64,000 nucleotides of DNA, taken from contig NZ_CP154845.1 in the NCBI RefSeq assembly GCF_047302285.1, positions 2,108,001-2,172,000 of the forward strand, read 5' to 3'. Below the pieces are notes generated by a model, which saw only the letters and a program-made list of their open reading frames with translations, had not been told where the DNA came from and did not search any database. Position numbers and translations under genes: made by a program. The stretch is from Robertmurraya sp047302285 (lineage in GTDB: Bacteria > Bacillota > Bacilli > Bacillales > Cytobacillaceae). Positions 62,446 to 64,000 of this stretch are shown piece after piece (within the stretch, counting starts at the first letter, position 1; the number at the start of each line of letters is the position of its first letter).

Positions 62446-63039
62446 TTAATCTGGTAACACCATTTTTAATAAATAATGTGCGAAGGCTTCAGCCAATTCC
62501 TCTCCTGTTTTCTCTCCCTCAGGGTTGTACCATTCTTGAATCCAGTTTAAGGCTCCTAATATAATCATCCTGACCATTTTGACTTCAATGTTTTGAAATT
62601 CTTTCTTTTCGATTCCTTCTTTTAATATGTCATCGAAATATGAGGCATATTCATTTCTAGATTTCAAAATTTCATGTAAATATTCATTTGTGAAGTGTTG
62701 ATTTGGTTTATCCATCACCATAAAGATCGATCTTTCATTTGTTGCTAACATGATATGAGCTTTGACAGCTCTGTCAAGCTTTTCCTTAGCAGATATAGGA
62801 CTACTCGTAATTTCCTCCATATTTTTAATACTTTTATTCATAATCATTTGGTGACAATGAAAGAGGAGATCGTCTTTATTTTTAAAATAATAGTACATCG
62901 AACCCTTTGTCATCAAAAGTTTTGCTGCTACTTCCTCCATTGTTGTCCCATGATAGCCCTTTTCAGCAAATACGGCAGCGGCAGAGCGGAGGATCTCTTC
63001 TTTTTTCTTGGCAATTTTTCTTTCTTTAAAAGAGGACAT
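62446..63039 (-). CDS. TetR/AcrR family transcriptional regulator
   Basis: 197 residues. N-terminal HTH in the standard TetR layout: KEEILRSAAAVFAEKGYHGTTMEEVAAK then LLMTKGSMYYYFKNKDDLL. The ligand domain (60-197) contains SIFMVMDKPNQHF and an aromatic-rich end (NWIQEWYNPEG). GGAGAG precedes ATG 63039. Similar regulators in Bacillus control acyl-CoA or fatty-acid genes; the remnant of a CoA-transferase gene divergent to it fits that idea but no complete target remains in the window. Confidence 0.92.
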   Translation of the reverse strand: MSSFKERKIAKKKEEILRSAAAVFAEKGYHGTTMEEVAAKLLMTKGSMYYYFKNKDDLLFHCHQMIMNKSIKNMEEITSSPISAKEKLDRAVKAHIMLATNERSIFMVMDKPNQHFTNEYLHEILKSRNEYASYFDDILKEGIEKKEFQNIEVKMVRMIILGALNWIQEWYNPEGEKTGEELAEAFAHYLLKMVLPD

Positions 63040-63249
63040 CTTAACTCTCCAATCTTCTATTAATTTTTCCTTTACTATATATAAAACCATATTAAAATCG
63101 TTTATTAAAGCAAAATATAGAAAATTATCTGAAATGGCATCATTTTATGAAAGTTCGACATAAAATTAACTATTGGTTTAAAAAATGGCTACTTGGAAAA
63201 ACGTTTGAAAATTCATCTAATCATACTTAAAAAATATGAAGGAGTGGTT

Positions 63250-63411
63250 ATGCTTGACTATGCCGCCGTTAACTGGGAGATGCGTCAAATCGCAAATCCG
63301 ATTAAGCTTTCAAGAACAAAGGCAAAAACGATTAGACAGGCACCTGCACTAGGAGAACATAATAAGGAAATATTCGATGAACTCGGATACACCCAAAATA
63401 CAAAAGAGTAA
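63250..63411 (+). pseudogene. C-terminal remnant of a CaiB/BaiF (class III) CoA-transferase
   Basis: 53 codons beginning MLDYAAVNWEMRQIANPIKL and containing KTIRQAPALGEHNKEIFDELGY. This is the characteristic last 40 residues of class III CoA-transferases (pattern P-x-K-L-S, then P-A-L-G-E-H-x-x-E-I-x-x-E-L-G). The other 350 or so residues are absent. GAAGGAG precedes the ATG, so a peptide may be made. I read it as a deletion remnant. Confidence 0.7.
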
Positions 63412-63446
63412 AGCGATTAACTAGATTTGTAGTTTATAGAAAATAG

Positions 63447-63487
63447 AAAACAAGCCGACTAAAAGCTTTTACACGGCTTGTTTTCTT
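63447..63487. terminator. Bidirectional terminator
   Basis: AAAACAAGCCG and CGGCTTGTTTT form a perfect 11-bp stem with T runs usable on both strands, between the CoA-transferase remnant and the coiled-coil gene. Confidence 0.85.
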
Positions 63488-63507
63488 AATAGTTTAATGC
63501 CTCATTT

Positions 63508-64000
63508 TTACCACCATTTCCACCAGTTTTTTCTCTTTGTTTTTGCTGCAGCCACTTCTCGATAGCTTGATAGCATCCCTTGAAAAGCTTCTTCACGATC
63601 GCGGATTTCTTCGGTTGATTGTTGCAATTCACTGACCTTATTAAGAATCGTTTCCTGCTTGGCTTCGAGCGTACCGACCATTCGTTTCAGATCTCTTTTT
63701 GAATCCGTTACCGTTTTTGATACCTTTTTCCAGTTAGTGTTATGATCCCTTGAAGTTAAAATAGAGGTATCATGCATCTTTTTTGCGATCTTTTCAAATG
63801 TATCTTGTGACGATGATGATACATGTTCAGATAGGGCTTCGAATGATTCGGAAGATTGTTCCGAAACTTGATTGATGACACTTGAGAGTTCTTGAAGTTC
63901 ACCCTTTCGTTTGTCATTTGCCCTTTGAATGGACTTTGAAATTTCCTTAATTGAATGGAGTGAAGAAGAAGCGATCTCAGTTTTTAGATTTTCGGTAATT
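63508..64000 (-). CDS. Coiled-coil protein, 5' end outside window
   Basis: The frame is open to the right edge, so at least 163 residues belong to the C-terminal part of a longer protein. An internal Met at 63777 is not needed as start. The visible part is polar and heptad-like: ITENLKTEIASSSLHSIKE, QELSSVINQVSEQSSESFEA, VTDSKRDLKRMVGTLEAKQE, ILNKVSELQQSTEEIRDREE. This recalls methyl-accepting or t-SNARE-type signalling coils. It ends in an unusual basic-aromatic tail KRKNWWKWW, which could touch the membrane. Family not recognised. Confidence 0.75.
   Translation of the reverse strand, partial: ITENLKTEIASSSLHSIKEISKSIQRANDKRKGELQELSSVINQVSEQSSESFEALSEHVSSSSQDTFEKIAKKMHDTSILTSRDHNTNWKKVSKTVTDSKRDLKRMVGTLEAKQETILNKVSELQQSTEEIRDREEAFQGMLSSYREVAAAKTKRKNWWKWW

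Noticed and set aside
1..64000. Defence island, prophage or biosynthetic cluster
   Set aside because: No integrase, transposase, restriction, toxin-antitoxin, NRPS/PKS or lanthipeptide genes are seen; gene content is typical of the core chromosome.

Overview
The window comes from a low-GC, endospore-forming member of the Bacillaceae. Evidence for this is an alpha/beta-type small acid-soluble spore protein, a complete GerA-type germinant receptor operon, the cortex-lytic enzyme CwlJ, an FbpB-like small protein, an IDEAL-domain protein, T-box and S-box leaders, a CIRCE operator, and strong AGGAGG-type ribosome binding sites. Almost all of it is ordinary chromosomal housekeeping. I see no rRNA, tRNA, CRISPR array, prophage, transposase or recognisable defence island.

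Layout. 1-4.3 kb: the 3' part of a large secreted subtilase, then an acyl-CoA dehydrogenase that appears to lack its first residues. 4.4-4.7 kb: first copy of a dispersed intergenic repeat. 4.9-9.9 kb: a likely extracytoplasmic stress module made of a secreted beta-propeller protein, a polytopic protein with a large outer domain, and an ECF sigma factor lying between two small zinc-finger anti-sigma candidates; two similar ECF-like promoter motifs precede the two transcription units. 10.1-16.0 kb: an ABC exporter, a nitrilase and acetyltransferase pair, and a two-gene ABC system. 16.0-18.7 kb: proline biosynthesis (proB, proA) behind a proline T-box. 18.7-24.3 kb: PhoD-like phosphatase, a rod-type class B PBP, a SASP and a formate/nitrite-type channel. 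24.4-28.4 kb: germinant receptor genes in the order A, C, D, B. 28.8-36.2 kb: ZupT, shikimate kinase, PssA, a MarR/MMPL pair and an aminotransferase. 36.3-40.8 kb: CwlJ, a phosphodiesterase, a UMF1-type permease, a GNAT and a DinB-like protein. 40.8-41.3 kb: second repeat copy, here inside a 520-bp element with 17-bp inverted ends. 41.3-47.4 kb: sulfur and methionine block (mtnE, mtnU, S-box, metN, metP, metQ, an HcxA-like dehydrogenase). 47.5-55.0 kb: a secreted ComEC-like hydrolase with a DUF3006 partner, a lipoprotein, htpG behind a perfect CIRCE, a TerD-zinc ribbon-TerB fusion and an AgcS symporter. 55.0-64.0 kb: FbpB-like peptide, SDR, a small-ORF area with decayed frames, a Ktr subunit, acetoacetyl-CoA synthetase, leuA behind a leucine T-box, an IDEAL protein, a secreted hypothetical, a TetR regulator, the tail of a lost CoA-transferase, and a coiled-coil gene that runs off the right edge.

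How the parts fit. Amino-acid supply is controlled by three RNA leaders (proline T-box, SAM-I riboswitch, leucine T-box), each with a recognisable promoter. The methionine block pairs uptake (MetNPQ) with salvage of the methionine skeleton (MtnE transaminase, MtnU omega-amidase). The most system-like and least described part is the 4.7-9.9 kb ECF module. The most unusual non-coding feature is the dispersed repeat with GGAA/TTCC mini-palindromes, seen in two contexts. Remnants at both ends (truncated acyl-CoA dehydrogenase, tail of a CaiB-type CoA-transferase) point to loss of acyl-CoA metabolism genes. All assignments come from reading motifs and remembered families; no database search was run.
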